Part shown: positions 5,316 through 5,544 of the stretch, one piece after another
How positions within the stretch are numbered: the first letter of the stretch is position 1
Layout: each line of letters opens with the position of its first letter
DNA from: Candidatus Eiseniibacteriota bacterium
GTDB lineage: Bacteria > Arandabacterota > Arandabacteria > Arandabacterales > Arandabacteraceae
DNA length: 5,544 nt
Assembly: GCA_030622265.1 (NCBI GenBank)
Contig: JAUXGG010000136.1
Span: 1-5,544, forward strand
Direction of reading: 5' to 3'
Position numbers and translations under genes: made by a program
Notes under the pieces: generated by a model
Databases searched by the model: none
The model's input: only the letters and a program-made list of their open reading frames with translations
Told to the model about the DNA's origin: nothing

Positions 5316-5544
5316 AGGAGATCTCAACGTCTTGTTCATTGGGGACATAATCGCCCGCCAGGGCAGGCGGGCTGTTGCGAGGCTTCTCCAGGGACTGATA
5401 AGCGAATTTGACATAGACCTCGCGATAGCCAATTGCGAGAACACCGCCGGCGGCTTCGGCGTGACCAAGAAGCTCGCGGACGAGCTTTTCGCTGCAGGTA
5501 TCGACGTACTGACCTCGGGCAACCACATCTGGGACCGCAGGGAA
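5305..5544 (+). CDS. ymdB: YmdB family metallophosphoesterase, N-terminal part (3' truncated by window)
   Basis: The frame is open from ATG 5305 to the window end (80 codons). It matches the start of the YmdB/TIGR00282 metallophosphoesterases, whose B. subtilis member hydrolyses 2',3'-cyclic nucleotides and is encoded next to rny. Metal-site residues are visible with the family spacing: D14 in FIGDII, E45-N46 in ANCENTAGG and N73-H74 in SGNHIWD. They correspond to D8, E39-N40 and N67-H68 of the B. subtilis protein, so the site appears intact as far as it can be seen. The remaining His ligands lie beyond the window. The start is uncertain. ATG 5305 overlaps the last 11 bases of rny and has no clear ribosome site. 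TTG 5332 has AAGGAG (5315-5320) 11 bases upstream but would give MFIGD, clipping the first beta strand, so I prefer the ATG. A strong hairpin lies inside the early codons (5353-5372). Confidence 0.93.
   Translation, partial: MQNKGDLNVLFIGDIIARQGRRAVARLLQGLISEFDIDLAIANCENTAGGFGVTKKLADELFAAGIDVLTSGNHIWDRRE
5314..5321 (+). promoter_or_regulatory. Shine-Dalgarno-like AAAGGAGA inside the ymdB start region
   Basis: AAAGGAGA overlaps the rny stop TAA (5313-5315). It is downstream of ATG 5305 and 11 bases upstream of TTG 5332. It either serves a TTG start or is a relic or internal site; the two readings differ by nine residues. Confidence 0.5.
5353..5372 (+). repeat. Perfect seven-pair GC hairpin within early ymdB codons
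   Basis: GCCCGCC (5353-5359) and GGCGGGC (5366-5372) are exact inverted repeats around the loop AGGGCA. The bases encode ARQGRRA, which aligns without a gap to the usual YmdB GRPGRRA, so the hairpin is not an insertion. It might affect ymdB translation or RNA processing, or simply reflect GC-rich Arg codons. Confidence 0.6.

Overview
The window is bacterial chromosome carrying a compact, single-strand housekeeping cluster. All six genes lie on the + strand in the order pheS (3' part only), pheT, a small coiled-coil ZapB-like gene, zapA, rny and ymdB (5' part only). Nothing suggests a mobile element, prophage, CRISPR array or defence system. The coding sequence is moderately GC-rich, uses the Arg codon AGG and the Ile codon ATA often, and ends its genes with TAG, TGA and TAA. 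PheS carries a four-cysteine knuckle, and the gene order resembles that of Deltaproteobacteria such as Geobacter and related deep bacterial lineages. I cannot name the phylum from this window alone.

Layout. Positions 1-536 hold the C-terminal part of the phenylalanyl-tRNA synthetase alpha subunit. Positions 546-2945 hold the complete beta subunit, nine bases downstream. After a 23-base gap comes a 90-residue coiled-coil protein (2969-3241). A 77-base G-rich leader (3242-3318) precedes zapA (3319-3609, GTG start). A 140-base C-rich, G-poor interval (3610-3749) follows. It holds a stable hairpin and several segments complementary to the rny Shine-Dalgarno sequence, and it is the best candidate for a non-coding RNA or regulatory leader. 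Ribonuclease Y (3750-5315) follows, and its last codons overlap the ATG chosen for ymdB (5305 to beyond the window end).

How the genes relate. PheS and PheT form the (alpha-beta)2 enzyme that charges tRNA-Phe. ZapA, and by inference the ZapB-like protein, support assembly of the FtsZ ring. RNase Y is a membrane-anchored endoribonuclease that starts mRNA decay. YmdB is a metallophosphoesterase commonly encoded next to rny. The spacing suggests cotranscription at least from pheS to zapA and from rny to ymdB. The interval between zapA and rny is where a separate RNA or control element would sit, and it is the most interesting part of the window. No wholly new system is visible: the genes belong to known families, and the open questions are in the two atypical gaps around zapA.
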